Source: Nonlabens tegetincola
Lineage (GTDB): Bacteria; Bacteroidota; Bacteroidia; Flavobacteriales; Flavobacteriaceae
NCBI RefSeq assembly: GCF_002954355.1
Contig: NZ_MQVV01000012.1
Coordinates: 372,001 to 436,000 of the forward strand
Direction: 5' to 3'
DNA: 64,000 nucleotides
The notes below the pieces were generated by a model, which searched no databases, had not been told where the DNA came from, and was given only the letters and a program-made list of their open reading frames with translations. The position numbers and the translations under genes are program-made. This document shows, one piece after another, positions 43,474 to 53,239 of the stretch; within the stretch, counting starts at the first letter, position 1, and every line of letters begins with the position of its first letter.

Positions 43474-44582
43474 AATACTCCTTTTGTAGATGGTAGTTTA
43501 CCATCGCCAGTTTGTTTTACAGCCATTTTGATAGCCTTGGCAAATGCCTTAAACAGACTTTCAATTTTATGGTGCTCGTTATCTCCTTCAACCTTCATAT
43601 TCAAGTTACATTTAGCTGCATCACTAAAACTTTTGAAGAAGTGAAAGAATAATTCAGTAGGCATATCACCTACATATTCTCTTTTAAAATCGGCGTCCCA
43701 AACTATCCATGGTCGTCCACCAAAATCAATGGCAACCTGTGCAAGGCTATCGTCCATAGGTAGTAAAAAGCCGTATCTATTTATACCTTTTTTAGTTGAT
43801 AACGCTTTCGCGAAAGCGTCACCCAAAGCAATAGCTGTATCCTCAATGGTATGGTGTTCATCTATCTCAAGGTCGCCCTTCACTTTAATGTCCAAATCCA
43901 ATGAGCCGTGACGTTGTAATTGCTCTAGCATGTGGTCGTAAAATTTCAAACCGGTATCGATAGTTCCATTTCCAGCTCCATCAAGATTTAAAGTGATATT
44001 GATGTCAGTTTCCTTGGTAGTTCTACTTACGTTCACTTTGCGAGGTTGACCTCTTAGGAATTGGAAAATTTCTTTCCAGCTATCTGTTTTTAAGGCTACG
44101 ATATCTTGGTCTTCAAAATTACTATCATCTGTGATAGAAGGTAACTGAATTCCTTTACATCCTAGGTTTTTTGCTAATTGCATATCACTGTTGCGATCAC
44201 CTATTACAAAACTATTTGCAAGATCATAATCACCCTTGATAAAATGAGTAAGCAGTGCTGTTCCAGGCTTTCTAGTAGGAGCATTATCTTCTGGAAATGT
44301 TTTGTCTATAATTACCTCACTGAAGTTAATTCCTTCACCTTGCAATATGTCCATCATAAGGTTGTGTACCGGCCAAAAAGTATTTTCGGGAAAACTATCT
44401 GTTCCTAAACCATCTTGATTGGTTACCATGACTAGCTCATAATCTAACTCTCGTGCAATGCGGTGTAATTGTGTAATTGCTTGCGGTAAAAATTCTAATT
44501 TCTCGTAGCTATCTAATTGATAATCTACAGGTGGTTCTTTTACAATAGTACCGTCACGATCTATAAATAATACTTTTTTCAT
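43470..44582 (-). CDS. hisB: bifunctional histidinol-phosphatase / IGP dehydratase
   Basis: 370 residues. N-terminal HAD phosphatase with [11 protein letters not shown] (5-15), VTNQDG and the [10 protein letters not shown] motif. C-terminal IGP dehydratase with [14 protein letters not shown] and [11 protein letters not shown], whose paired His residues bind the metal. It carries out steps 6 and 8. The 14-bp palindrome at 43804 encodes AFAKA right after [15 protein letters not shown]. Confidence 0.97.
   Translation of the reverse strand: MKKVLFIDRDGTIVKEPPVDYQLDSYEKLEFLPQAITQLHRIARELDYELVMVTNQDGLGTDSFPENTFWPVHNLMMDILQGEGINFSEVIIDKTFPEDNAPTRKPGTALLTHFIKGDYDLANSFVIGDRNSDMQLAKNLGCKGIQLPSITDDSNFEDQDIVALKTDSWKEIFQFLRGQPRKVNVSRTTKETDINITLNLDGAGNGTIDTGLKFYDHMLEQLQRHGSLDLDIKVKGDLEIDEHHTIEDTAIALGDAFAKALSTKKGINRYGFLLPMDDSLAQVAIDFGGRPWIVWDADFKREYVGDMPTELFFHFFKSFSDAAKCNLNMKVEGDNEHHKIESLFKAFAKAIKMAVKQTGDGKLPSTKGVL
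43804..43817. repeat. GCTTTCGCGAAAGC palindrome, copy 8
   Basis: Perfect copy in hisB, read as AFAKA next to the dehydratase active-site region. Confidence 0.95.
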
Positions 44583-44623
44583 ATTCTATAACCTTATAAA
44601 GGTTTGCTTAATTGGTTTAAAGT

Positions 44624-45787
44624 TTACTGGACTTGTTTTTGATAATTGTTTAATGCTAGTACCATTTCCTCGCATTCTTGCATAGTACCTACAGTGAAAC
44701 GTAATGTGTTTTCAATTTGACTACTACGATTACGTATAATAATGCCTTGATCTCTCAAGTAGTTGTATACGTGGTTGGCATTTTTTACACTGGCAAGTAT
44801 AAAATTAGCTTCGCTAGGGAACACCTTATTTATAAAATCAAATGTATCTAATTGTTCACTTAGCCATTTCCTATTCGCATTTAACGTAGTAATACTTTTT
44901 TGAGCTTGTTCAACGTTTCTTATAGCTGATAACGCTGCTTTTTGCGATAACTCATTTACGTTGTAGGGTGGCTTAGTCTTATTAAAAAGTTCAATAATTT
45001 CTTTACTTGCAAAAGCAAATCCTACTCGAGCAGCAGCTAGTCCTTGTGCCTTTGACATAGTTTGTAGGACAACAAGATTAGGGTAATCCTGTAATCTATT
45101 GATAAAACTTATATTTTCAGTAAAATCTTGATAGGCTTCATCGACTACAATAATCCCTTTAAAATTATTAAATAGCTTGTCCAACCTTTCTTGATTCTCT
45201 TGCATTTCTTCCTCAAAAGCTGGGTTAAAGGGAAGGTCCATCATACCGCCTTTAGTATAGTTTTGAGCTTGCCAATCGTGTTTAAGATCTGCTTTTAAGA
45301 TGGCATTTCCAGTAGGATTATTAGGCGAGCAAATCCAAATAATTTTTAAGTTTTCATTATTTGTAATTTGATTGTTGACCGCATCAAAATCAATCTCAAA
45401 TGCCGAATTAAGTGGTGCTTTTAAAACCTCTATATCATTAATACCAGCGCTTACCTCATACATACCATAAGTAGGAGGAAGGATTAAGGTTTTGTCCTTA
45501 CCTGGATTACAGAATATTCGGTAAAGTAGGTCAATAGCCTCATCACTTCCATTTCCTACAAATATTTGATCTATGGATAATTTCTTTTGATAAGCTAGTT
45601 CTTTCTTTAATTCCAGTTGTAAAGGATCCGGATAACGATTTAATTGCCCTTGCGGATTTTCATTTGCATCTAATAAGGTCAATTTGTTTTTACCGCTATT
45701 GTACAGGTCAAATTCACTGCGTGCACTAGAATAAGGTTTCAGGTCCCAAATATTCTTACGTACAATATCTTTTAAGTTAAATGTCAT
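44624..45787 (-). CDS. hisC: histidinol-phosphate aminotransferase with an internal insertion
   Basis: 387 residues, somewhat longer than the usual 345-360. PLP-binding Lys246 in TMSKAQGLAAARVG, WICSPNNPTGN (151-161), VVDEAYQDF. The extra length lies between PTGN and VDEAY: about 30 residues (roughly 163-203), Glu/Gln/Lys-rich with KGGMMDLPFNPAFEEE. Catalyses step 7. Lies 22 bp after hisD and 41 bp before hisB. Confidence 0.95.
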   Translation of the reverse strand: MTFNLKDIVRKNIWDLKPYSSARSEFDLYNSGKNKLTLLDANENPQGQLNRYPDPLQLELKKELAYQKKLSIDQIFVGNGSDEAIDLLYRIFCNPGKDKTLILPPTYGMYEVSAGINDIEVLKAPLNSAFEIDFDAVNNQITNNENLKIIWICSPNNPTGNAILKADLKHDWQAQNYTKGGMMDLPFNPAFEEEMQENQERLDKLFNNFKGIIVVDEAYQDFTENISFINRLQDYPNLVVLQTMSKAQGLAAARVGFAFASKEIIELFNKTKPPYNVNELSQKAALSAIRNVEQAQKSITTLNANRKWLSEQLDTFDFINKVFPSEANFILASVKNANHVYNYLRDQGIIIRNRSSQIENTLRFTVGTMQECEEMVLALNNYQKQVQ

Positions 45788-45809
45788 GTTATTTTACAGT
45801 TGAATGAAA

Positions 45810-47111
45810 CTAGATACCTTGTGATTTTATACTTTTCAATCTAACGCTCACCGCATTTTTGTGAGCGCCTAATCCTTCTGCCGCCGCCATTAGTTCCACA
45901 GCTGGACCTAAATTTTTAATTCCTTGTGAGGTAGCTTTTTGATATGTTACCTTATTGACAAAGCTATCTACACTCACACCACTATAATTACGTGCATATC
46001 CATAAGTAGGTAATGTGTGGTTTGTACCACTAGCGTAATCTCCTAAACTTTCACAAGTGTAAGCACCTATAAAAATGGAACCGGCAATATTTATTTGTGA
46101 AGACACATTCTCTGAGTTCTCAGTGTTTATGATAAGGTGTTCTGGAGCATAGAAATCGGACCAGTTCACACATTCTTGAATCGATTCTAAAACGATGATT
46201 TTACTATTTTGAAGTGCTGCGCGAGCTATGTCTTTCCTTTCTAATTCTACCAGTTGTTCTTGAACTGAATCTGTAACTCGGTTTGCAAGCTCACTAGATT
46301 CAGTAAGTAAAATTACTTGGCTGTCAGGTCCGTGTTCTGCTTGCGCTAGCAAATCGGCTGCAATAAAATCTGGATTAGCTGTTTTGTCAGCGATTACAAG
46401 AACTTCACTAGGTCCAGCAGGCATGTCAATCGCGACACCTTGCTGTTGAGCGAGTTCTTTGGCTCTAGTAACAAATGAATTACCAGGTCCAAATATTTTA
46501 TCAACTGCAGGAATGGTGGTTGTGCCATAAGTCATAGCTGCTATTGCTCCTGCGCCGCCAGCCTTATATATTTCGGTAATGCCACATAATTGTGCAGTGT
46601 ATAAAACTACTGGATTTATTGCACCATCACTATCTGTTGGGCTGCAAAGAATCACTTGTTTGTTACCTGCAATTTGAGCAGGAACACCTAGCATAAGTAC
46701 AGTAGAAAATAAAGGAGCACTACCACCAGGAATGTACAAGCCTACTTTTTCAATAGGAAGTGATTTACGCCAGCAAGTGATTCCTAGCATGGTTTCAACA
46801 ACTGGATATTCCTGGGTATAACAAGCCTTGTGAAACTTATAAATATTTTGGTAAGCTGTTTTTATCGCCTCTTTTAATTGGTTACTTACTTTATCTATGG
46901 CTGCAGTAACTTCTTGATTACTTACCTTTAAACTGCTTAAACTAGCATTGTCAAATCGTTGAGCAAACTCTATTAAGGCACTATCACCTTGTTGTTTAAC
47001 TTGATTTAAAATTTCTTTTACCGCAGTATCTATGTTTGCTTTTTGCTGTTGAGGTCTTTGTAAAAGATCTGCTTGTTGTTCCCGAGTAGGGCTTTGAATA
47101 ATTTGTAACAT
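45810..47111 (-). CDS. hisD: histidinol dehydrogenase
   Basis: 433 residues. Conserved VDMPAGPSEVLVIAD-like segment, LLAQAEHGPDSQ with Gln/His zinc ligands, and YAPEHLI. Final two oxidations to histidine. It overlaps the hisG stop by one base (47111). Confidence 0.97.
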   Translation of the reverse strand: MLQIIQSPTREQQADLLQRPQQQKANIDTAVKEILNQVKQQGDSALIEFAQRFDNASLSSLKVSNQEVTAAIDKVSNQLKEAIKTAYQNIYKFHKACYTQEYPVVETMLGITCWRKSLPIEKVGLYIPGGSAPLFSTVLMLGVPAQIAGNKQVILCSPTDSDGAINPVVLYTAQLCGITEIYKAGGAGAIAAMTYGTTTIPAVDKIFGPGNSFVTRAKELAQQQGVAIDMPAGPSEVLVIADKTANPDFIAADLLAQAEHGPDSQVILLTESSELANRVTDSVQEQLVELERKDIARAALQNSKIIVLESIQECVNWSDFYAPEHLIINTENSENVSSQINIAGSIFIGAYTCESLGDYASGTNHTLPTYGYARNYSGVSVDSFVNKVTYQKATSQGIKNLGPAVELMAAAEGLGAHKNAVSVRLKSIKSQGI

Positions 47112-48007
47112 TATGCAATAAGTTTTTGAATATCGCTCACCAATATTCCTTCGGCACCAGCTTCTTTAAGTTGATCTATTACATTCCAAAAATCTTCTTC
47201 TTCGATAACGCTGTGTAAACTAGACCATCCTTCTTCTGCAAGTGGTAACACCGTAGGGCTTTTCATACCAGGAAGAAGTCGTGTAATTTCATCAATCTTT
47301 TCATTGGGAGCATTAAGCAGAATGTATTTATTCTTTTTAGCATTTTGTACTGCTTCAAGTCTAAAGAGTAGTTTATTTAAAAGAGCTGCCTTTTCACCGT
47401 CCAGTTGTTTGTTTGCAATCATCACGGCCTCACTATACATGATAGTTTCAACTTCTTTAAGACCATTCATGATCAGTGTTGATCCTGTAGAGACTATATC
47501 GCAAATACCATCTGCAAGTCCTATACCTGGAGCGATCTCTACACTACCACCTATTTCTTCGGTTGTGGCGTTTATCCCTTTACTAGCAAAGAATTTTTTG
47601 ACAATGGTGGTATAACTACTAGCTATTTTTTTACCTTCAAACCAGTCTAGTCCTGTGTAATCCACATCTTTTTGAACGGCTAGACTTAAACGGCATCCTG
47701 CAAATCCTAGTTGTTTTATTACATCTACCGCTTGATCTTTTTCTTCTACTTCATTAAGTCCTAGAATCCCTAAATCTGCTACTCCATTTGCCACATATTG
47801 TGGAATATCATCATCTCTAAGAAATAAAATTTCTAGTGGAAAATTCTTAGCTTTAGTAGATAATTTACGAGAGCTATTGTCAAACTTGATCCCACAGTCT
47901 TTTAATAATTGTAAGCTCTTATCGCTTAATCTTCCGGATTTTTGAACTGCTATTTTCATGCTAATATTAGAGACTTTATCGTTTGTTTTGTTTTCTGTTG
48001 TATTCAT
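47111..48007 (-). CDS. hisG: ATP phosphoribosyltransferase, long form
   Basis: 298 residues from the ATG at 48007; the family core starts at MKIAVQKSGRLSDKS (ATG at 47959), so the start is uncertain. The 48007 site has the more A-rich context. Phosphoribosyl-binding segment GICDIVSTGSTL and a C-terminal regulatory domain (LPLAEEGWSSLHSVI) mark the long, hexameric, histidine-inhibited form. First committed step. First structural gene after the attenuator. Confidence 0.95.
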   Translation of the reverse strand: MNTTENKTNDKVSNISMKIAVQKSGRLSDKSLQLLKDCGIKFDNSSRKLSTKAKNFPLEILFLRDDDIPQYVANGVADLGILGLNEVEEKDQAVDVIKQLGFAGCRLSLAVQKDVDYTGLDWFEGKKIASSYTTIVKKFFASKGINATTEEIGGSVEIAPGIGLADGICDIVSTGSTLIMNGLKEVETIMYSEAVMIANKQLDGEKAALLNKLLFRLEAVQNAKKNKYILLNAPNEKIDEITRLLPGMKSPTVLPLAEEGWSSLHSVIEEEDFWNVIDQLKEAGAEGILVSDIQKLIA

Positions 48008-48060
48008 TTTTCTTTTAAACTCTGTGTTATCTGTTATTTGATTTGCATAGAGTTTATGAT

Positions 48061-48099
48061 TGTAAAAAACAAAAAACCCGTCTGCAAAACAGACGGGTT
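48061..48099 (-). terminator. his attenuator terminator
   Basis: On the minus strand a perfect 10-bp stem (arms at 48090-48099 and 48075-48084, loop 48085-48089) is followed by a T-rich tract to 48061. Its 5' arm segment 48088-48095 can pair instead with 48138-48145 in the leader coding region (8 bp, one G-U), forming the antiterminator. Confidence 0.88.
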
Positions 48100-48128
48100 A
48101 ATAATTATAGTTGACTTACATCAATACA

Positions 48129-48188
48129 TCATTTGCACGCCTGTTGCGAGTAAATAAAATGATGATGATGTAGGTTTTGTTTTTTCAT
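48129..48188 (-). CDS. hisL: his operon leader peptide
   Basis: 19 codons: MKKQNLHHHHFIYSQQACK, with four consecutive His codons (residues 7-10), followed by TGA. It precedes the terminator and hisG. When charged His-tRNA is scarce, a ribosome stalled at the His run would leave the region 48138-48145 free to pair with the terminator arm and let transcription enter hisG. Too short for standard gene callers; the call rests on the His run and the paired structures. Confidence 0.88.
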   Translation of the reverse strand: MKKQNLHHHHFIYSQQACK

Positions 48189-48195
48189 TACGGTG

Positions 48196-48203
48196 CAAAC
48201 ATA
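48196..48203 (-). promoter_or_regulatory. -7 element of the his promoter
   Basis: TATGTTTG, exact match to TAnnTTTG, 7 bp before the hisL ATG. The 14-bp palindrome at 48215-48228 lies where the -33 region would be. Confidence 0.6.
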
Positions 48204-48214
48204 GTATAGGATTC

Positions 48215-48228
48215 GCTTTCGCGAAAGC
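48215..48228. repeat. GCTTTCGCGAAAGC palindrome, copy 9 (20-bp form)
   Basis: Extended to the perfect 20-bp palindrome TTCGCTTTCGCGAAAGCGAA (48212-48231). Between acs and the his promoter, overlapping the expected -33 region. Confidence 0.95.
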
Positions 48229-48257
48229 GAAATTCTAAAAAATTAGATTATTTTAAC

Positions 48258-50168
48258 TTATACCAGTTTATTGTCCATAATTTCTTGAACAGTTTCTGGG
48301 TTTAAAAGTGTACTGGTATCACCTAAATTGGCCGTATCGTTACTTGCTATTTTACGTAAAATTCTACGCATGATTTTACCACTACGGGTTTTTGGTAAAC
48401 CGTTGGTAAATTGAATTTTATCCAATTTTGCGATAGGTCCTATACGGTCTGTAATAAGCTGATTGATTTCCTTGCACAGGTTATCTTGATTGCGATCTTC
48501 ACCTGTTTCCTTTAATGTGATGTAACCGTAAAGTGCATTTCCTTTAACATCATGAGGGAATCCTACTATTGCACTTTCTGCGACTGCAGGATGTTCATTT
48601 ATTGCATCTTCAATTGGCGCTGTACCTAAATTATGTCCGCTCACAATTATTACATCGTCTACACGACCTGTAATACGATAATAACCTACAGCATCTCGTC
48701 GTGCGCCATCGCCTGTGAAATACATGTTTTTGTAAGCGCTAAAATAGGTATCACGATAGCGGTCGTGGTTACCGTATATAGTACGTGCGATGGATGGCCA
48801 TGGAAATTTGATACATAATCTACCTTCAACTTGATTCCCTTTAATTTCCTGCGCGTTTTCATCCATTAGGGCTGGTTGAATTCCTGGTAGCGGCAATGTG
48901 GCAAAGGTTGGGATTGTAGGAGTAGAGTAGGGAATAGGGCTTATCATAATACCACCGGTTTCTGTTTGCCACCACGTATCTACTATCGGACTGTTTTGTT
49001 TTCCTACATTATCGTTGTACCAGTGCCATGCTTCTTCATTAATAGGCTCTCCTACAGTACCTAGAACTTTAAGTGAGCTCAAATCGTGTTTGTTTACAAA
49101 ATCGATATGCTGTTTTGCCAAAGCTCGAATCGCAGTAGGAGCAGTATAAAATTGAGTTACTTTATGCTTTTCAACAATCTGCCAAAACCTACTAAAGTCT
49201 GGATAACTAGGCACACCTTCAAACATGACCGTGGTAGCACCGTTGCATAACGGCCCGTATACAATATAACTGTGCCCTGTAATCCATCCTATATCTGCAG
49301 TACACCAATAAATATCATTTTCTCTATACTGGAATACGTTCTTAAAACTATAGGCCGCATATACCATGTATCCAGCAGTGGTATGTACCATACCTTTAGG
49401 TTTCCCGGTAGAACCCGAGGTATACAGAATAAACAAGGGATCTTCGGCATCCATTACAGTAGCTTTACAAACTGAATCGGCTGTATCTAATAAAGGTGCT
49501 AGCCATTTATCGCGACCATCTTTCATGATAACTTCACCACCTGTTCTTTTTATTACTAAGCTGGTTGTTAAACCAGGACAGTCCTCTAATGCCTCGTCAA
49601 CAATTTTCTTTAAATCAATGGTCTTATTACCTCTATAACTTCCATCACTGCATATTATTAATTTACAGTCACAATCGTTAATTCTTGTTGCAAGTGCCGT
49701 GGCGCTGAAACCTGCAAAAACTACTGAGTGAATGGCTCCTATCCTAGCACAAGCAAGCACAGCAATGGCAAGTTCCGGAATCATAGGAAGATAAATACAT
49801 ACTCGATCTCCTTTTTCTACTCCTTGAGATTTGAGAACATTTGCCATGGTAGAAACACGCTTGTGTAATTCCTTATAGGTTATGTGCTGGGTTTCTTCAC
49901 TAGGGTCATTAGGTTCAAATAAAATGGCAGTTTTATCGGCCCTTGTTGCCAGGTGTCTGTCTAAACAATTTTCTGTGATATTAAGTTGAGCTCCTTCAAA
50001 CCATTTTATCTCTGGTTTGGTAAAATCCCAAGAGAGAACGTTGTCCCATTTTTTGCGCCAGAGGAAATGTTCCTCTGCTATTTCTTCCCAAAAATTTTCA
50101 GGATTTCGTACTGATTTGCGGTATACTTGCCAGTATTCTTCAAGGTGTTTTATGTGGTAATTACTCAT
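48258..50168 (-). CDS. acs: acetate-CoA ligase (acetyl-CoA synthetase)
   Basis: 636 residues. Adenylate-forming family: ILYTSGSTGKPKGMVH (P-loop-like), WWQTETGG, TGDGARRDAVGYYRITGRVDD and the C-terminal PKTRSGKIMRRIL, whose Lys is the usual acetylation site (about 600). It activates acetate to acetyl-CoA using ATP. Encoded 24 bp after a receiver-domain gene and next to an acetate-type symporter and kinase, so it is likely under their control. The gene ends 30 bp before the region containing palindrome copy 9. Confidence 0.97.
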   Translation of the reverse strand: MSNYHIKHLEEYWQVYRKSVRNPENFWEEIAEEHFLWRKKWDNVLSWDFTKPEIKWFEGAQLNITENCLDRHLATRADKTAILFEPNDPSEETQHITYKELHKRVSTMANVLKSQGVEKGDRVCIYLPMIPELAIAVLACARIGAIHSVVFAGFSATALATRINDCDCKLIICSDGSYRGNKTIDLKKIVDEALEDCPGLTTSLVIKRTGGEVIMKDGRDKWLAPLLDTADSVCKATVMDAEDPLFILYTSGSTGKPKGMVHTTAGYMVYAAYSFKNVFQYRENDIYWCTADIGWITGHSYIVYGPLCNGATTVMFEGVPSYPDFSRFWQIVEKHKVTQFYTAPTAIRALAKQHIDFVNKHDLSSLKVLGTVGEPINEEAWHWYNDNVGKQNSPIVDTWWQTETGGIMISPIPYSTPTIPTFATLPLPGIQPALMDENAQEIKGNQVEGRLCIKFPWPSIARTIYGNHDRYRDTYFSAYKNMYFTGDGARRDAVGYYRITGRVDDVIIVSGHNLGTAPIEDAINEHPAVAESAIVGFPHDVKGNALYGYITLKETGEDRNQDNLCKEINQLITDRIGPIAKLDKIQFTNGLPKTRSGKIMRRILRKIASNDTANLGDTSTLLNPETVQEIMDNKLV

Positions 50169-50192
50169 GTTAAGTTGTTTTTTTGAGGTTAA

Positions 50193-50558
50193 TTATATGC
50201 GTATGAGGTCATTTACTGCTGTTATAAGTTTTTTGACTGAAAAGGGTTTTGTGAAGTAGAGGTCGGCGCCTAAGGAAAGACCTTTTTCAATGTCGGCGGC
50301 TTTATTTTTTGCAGATAGAAATATGATTTTCGCTTTCGCGAAAGCGGGATTATCTTTAATTCTAGCGATAGTTTCATACCCATCTACTTGTGGCATCATA
50401 ATGTCTAGGATAACCAGATCAGGAATCTCTTGCTCCATTATTTTAAGGGCCTCGCTTCCATCCCTAGCGATAAAAACATTGTAGTTTTGTTTTTGAAATG
50501 CGTATTCCAAAGACATAACTATATTAGGTTCATCGTCTACTATTAGTAATTTTTTCAT
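50193..50558 (-). CDS. single-domain response regulator (receiver only)
   Basis: 121 residues, only a CheY-like receiver: DDEP (8-11), phospho-Asp in LVILDIMMPQVDGY (about 53), conserved Ser/Lys in IIFLSAKNK and YFTKPFS. No DNA-binding domain follows; the related CrbR/ErdR-type regulators carry a LuxR output. It overlaps the kinase gene by 4 bp. The palindrome at 50332 encodes AFAKA. It may act through a partner protein or have a separate output protein. Confidence 0.92.
   Translation of the reverse strand: MKKLLIVDDEPNIVMSLEYAFQKQNYNVFIARDGSEALKIMEQEIPDLVILDIMMPQVDGYETIARIKDNPAFAKAKIIFLSAKNKAADIEKGLSLGADLYFTKPFSVKKLITAVNDLIRI
50332..50345. repeat. GCTTTCGCGAAAGC palindrome, copy 10
   Basis: Perfect copy in the receiver gene, encoding AFAKA. 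Confidence 0.95.
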
Positions 50559-53239
50559 GCATTTTCTTTTTGTAATTCAATAATGAATCTAGCTCCTTTT
50601 TGATAGTTTTTATCTATTTCAATAACGCCGTTATGGCTTTCAATGATTTGACGACTGATGGCTAATCCCATACCACTACCTAAAGGTTTTTTAATATTTT
50701 GATTATTTGATTGATAGAATTTTTCAAATATGTATTTCATGTCTTCTTGAGGAATTCCCTTACCGTTATCCTCAAAGGTGAGCTTTACGCGATTTCCTAG
50801 ATCTTTACCATTGATATTGATGTGGCCGTTATGTTCAGGAACAAATTTGATACTGTTACTCAATAAATTAGTAAAAACCTGAAGGATGCGGTCCTCATCG
50901 TAAACCAGCGTAACGTCTTCAACTTGCGATGCATCAATTTTAACGCCTTTTCTACTAGCCAATTGATAGATGCCGTCGACAGCCTTTTTAACTGTTGATT
51001 GTAGGTTATTGGTTCTTTTATGCATGATTTCTCTACCACTAGATAATTTCTCTAGATCTAGAATGTTGGTAATTAAAACACTCAAACGGTCAGCATCGGC
51101 AACGATGTTATTTAGGAATTTTTGCCTGAGTTCTTCTGGCATGTCATCATCATCTGCCAGAATTTCACTTGCTGCTCTTATTGAGGCTGTAGGTGTTTTG
51201 AGTTCATGAGCAACTGTGTCAAGAAATTCATCTTTTTGTTTGTCTTTCTCAATCAAAGCTTCGTTTGCCTGCTGCAAACTGTCGGTTAACCTTTGAAGGT
51301 CATAAGATTGTTGCTGTAGTTGCTTGTTTGCGCTTATAGTTTCTTTATTTTCTTCAAGTATTTTGAGAACTTCTGGTAGAGTGACAGGTTGTTCTTTTAC
51401 AACGCTACCAATCATGAGCTTTGCACTAGCAGCACCTATGGAGCCCGTTAGTATTTTTTCAGAAAAATTGACTAGTCTTGCGTCGGCCTTTTCTTCATTG
51501 GGGTTTATGTTGTATTTACGGTAAAATAAGGTAAGAGCTCGATGGGTTTTTTTGGCTCCTAAAAATCTTATGAGGACCTGCTCTATATCGGTTTTATTTG
51601 CCTCGCCTTTCCATACATAGGCATTTTCACCCATTTTAAGACTGCTTGCATTAACCACCATTTCAGCGTAATTACGTTCTCGATAATTTCCTTTACGAAT
51701 AACTGAAAAAACGAGATAGAACATAAGGTTGATCACCATTGACCAAAAGAAAGCGTGTGGTACAGGTGGCATAAAATCTAACCCGAATAGGGCATAAGGT
51801 TTTAAAAGTTCCCAACCAAAAGGTCCATCACTTGTAAATTTACTATTGGAAACAAAAACATCTGTAATAAAAGGTAGTGCGAGCGTATAAAAGGTAACAG
51901 TTGAACCTGCTAGTATGCCCATTTTTGCAGCTGTTGCACTACCTCTATTCCAAAATAAACCTATGAAAAATGCTGGGGCCAGTTGTGCGATTATGACAAA
52001 TGCGATTAACCCAATACTAAAAAGTGATAACTCAATATTGAAGTTGACATAGAAAATATAAGCACCAATTATTAAACTGAAGATTGCAACTCGTCTAATG
52101 TTTTTAATGGTTTGAAAATTACTTTCAGAATTGTTTTTATTAAGTACCTTAAGAAAACCGTAGGGTATAATTAAATTGTTACTTACCATAGTGCTCAATG
52201 CCAGTGCGCTTACTACTACCATAGAGATTACGGAAGAAAGCCCACCTAGAAAAACCATTAATCCGATTAATTTGTGACCATGATGCAAGGGTAAAAACAA
52301 GGTGTAATAATCTGGATTAACCTGATTGCCTAATACTAATTTTCCTGCCCATGCAATAAAAATTACAAATACGTTGAATAACAATAAATACAATGGGAAA
52401 ACCCAACTGGCTTTTTTTAAATGGTTGGTAGACGTGTTTTCCACAACGCTCGCTTGGAATTGTCTAGGAAGTAGAAATATGGCAAAAAAGGAAAGGGCGA
52501 TCATAAAATACCAATTGATACTCGATTCCATATTTTCAAAGGTGGCCAGTTTGTCAAATTCTTCCAGTGCGCTTATTTGATTATAGATATCAATAGTTCC
52601 ATCAAATAGATAGAACGTCGCATATATCCCTATAATTAAAAAGAAAATGAGTTTTAAAACACTTTCAATAGCAACAGAGAACATGAGCCCACTGCGTTGT
52701 TGTGAAGCATCAGTAGTTTGTGTGCCAAAAAGTGCAGCAAACACGGCGAGTAAAATCGCTATGTAGAAAGTACTATCTGTAAGTAATGAATTGCTTTTAT
52801 CACCTGTAGTCAAAATATCAAATGTTTCTGATACAGCTTTTAATTGCAATGCTATATAGGGAACAACAGCGATAACACAAATAACGGTTACTATAGCTCC
52901 AATGGATCGATTATTACCATATCGTAGCGATATAAAGTCTGCGATGCTTGATACTTGATGTTGCTTTGATACTAAAACAATGCGTTTCATTACTAAAATC
53001 CATAAGGGTAGCGCGATAACCGGACCTAGGTAAGTGGTTAAAAAGCCTATACCATCAGTAGCGGCAATTCCTACACTACCATAGTAAGTCCAAGCACTAC
53101 AATAAACAGCAAGTGAAAGTGAGTACACCCAAGGATTGTGAACCCATTTTGAATTAGATCTACGATCGGCCCAAATCCCCATTCCAAATAGGAGAAGCAG
53201 GTAGCACACTATTACTATTATAAGAGCATAATTAGGCAT
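50555..53239 (-). CDS. symporter-STAC-histidine kinase (CrbS/CbrA-like)
   Basis: 894 residues: about 13 membrane helices of the sodium:solute symporter fold (1 to about 530), then a STAC linker (VNFSEKILTGSIGAASAKLM, about 590), a coiled segment, a HisKA domain with TVAHELKTPTASIR, and the ATPase domain (SNSIKFVP, DNGKGIPQEDM, GSGMGLAISRQI). This architecture is known from CrbS and MxtR, which sense acetate and control acs. The locus fits exactly. It overlaps the small upstream gene by 8 bp and the receiver gene by 4 bp. Confidence 0.93.
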   Translation of the reverse strand: MPNYALIIVIVCYLLLLFGMGIWADRRSNSKWVHNPWVYSLSLAVYCSAWTYYGSVGIAATDGIGFLTTYLGPVIALPLWILVMKRIVLVSKQHQVSSIADFISLRYGNNRSIGAIVTVICVIAVVPYIALQLKAVSETFDILTTGDKSNSLLTDSTFYIAILLAVFAALFGTQTTDASQQRSGLMFSVAIESVLKLIFFLIIGIYATFYLFDGTIDIYNQISALEEFDKLATFENMESSINWYFMIALSFFAIFLLPRQFQASVVENTSTNHLKKASWVFPLYLLLFNVFVIFIAWAGKLVLGNQVNPDYYTLFLPLHHGHKLIGLMVFLGGLSSVISMVVVSALALSTMVSNNLIIPYGFLKVLNKNNSESNFQTIKNIRRVAIFSLIIGAYIFYVNFNIELSLFSIGLIAFVIIAQLAPAFFIGLFWNRGSATAAKMGILAGSTVTFYTLALPFITDVFVSNSKFTSDGPFGWELLKPYALFGLDFMPPVPHAFFWSMVINLMFYLVFSVIRKGNYRERNYAEMVVNASSLKMGENAYVWKGEANKTDIEQVLIRFLGAKKTHRALTLFYRKYNINPNEEKADARLVNFSEKILTGSIGAASAKLMIGSVVKEQPVTLPEVLKILEENKETISANKQLQQQSYDLQRLTDSLQQANEALIEKDKQKDEFLDTVAHELKTPTASIRAASEILADDDDMPEELRQKFLNNIVADADRLSVLITNILDLEKLSSGREIMHKRTNNLQSTVKKAVDGIYQLASRKGVKIDASQVEDVTLVYDEDRILQVFTNLLSNSIKFVPEHNGHININGKDLGNRVKLTFEDNGKGIPQEDMKYIFEKFYQSNNQNIKKPLGSGMGLAISRQIIESHNGVIEIDKNYQKGARFIIELQKENA

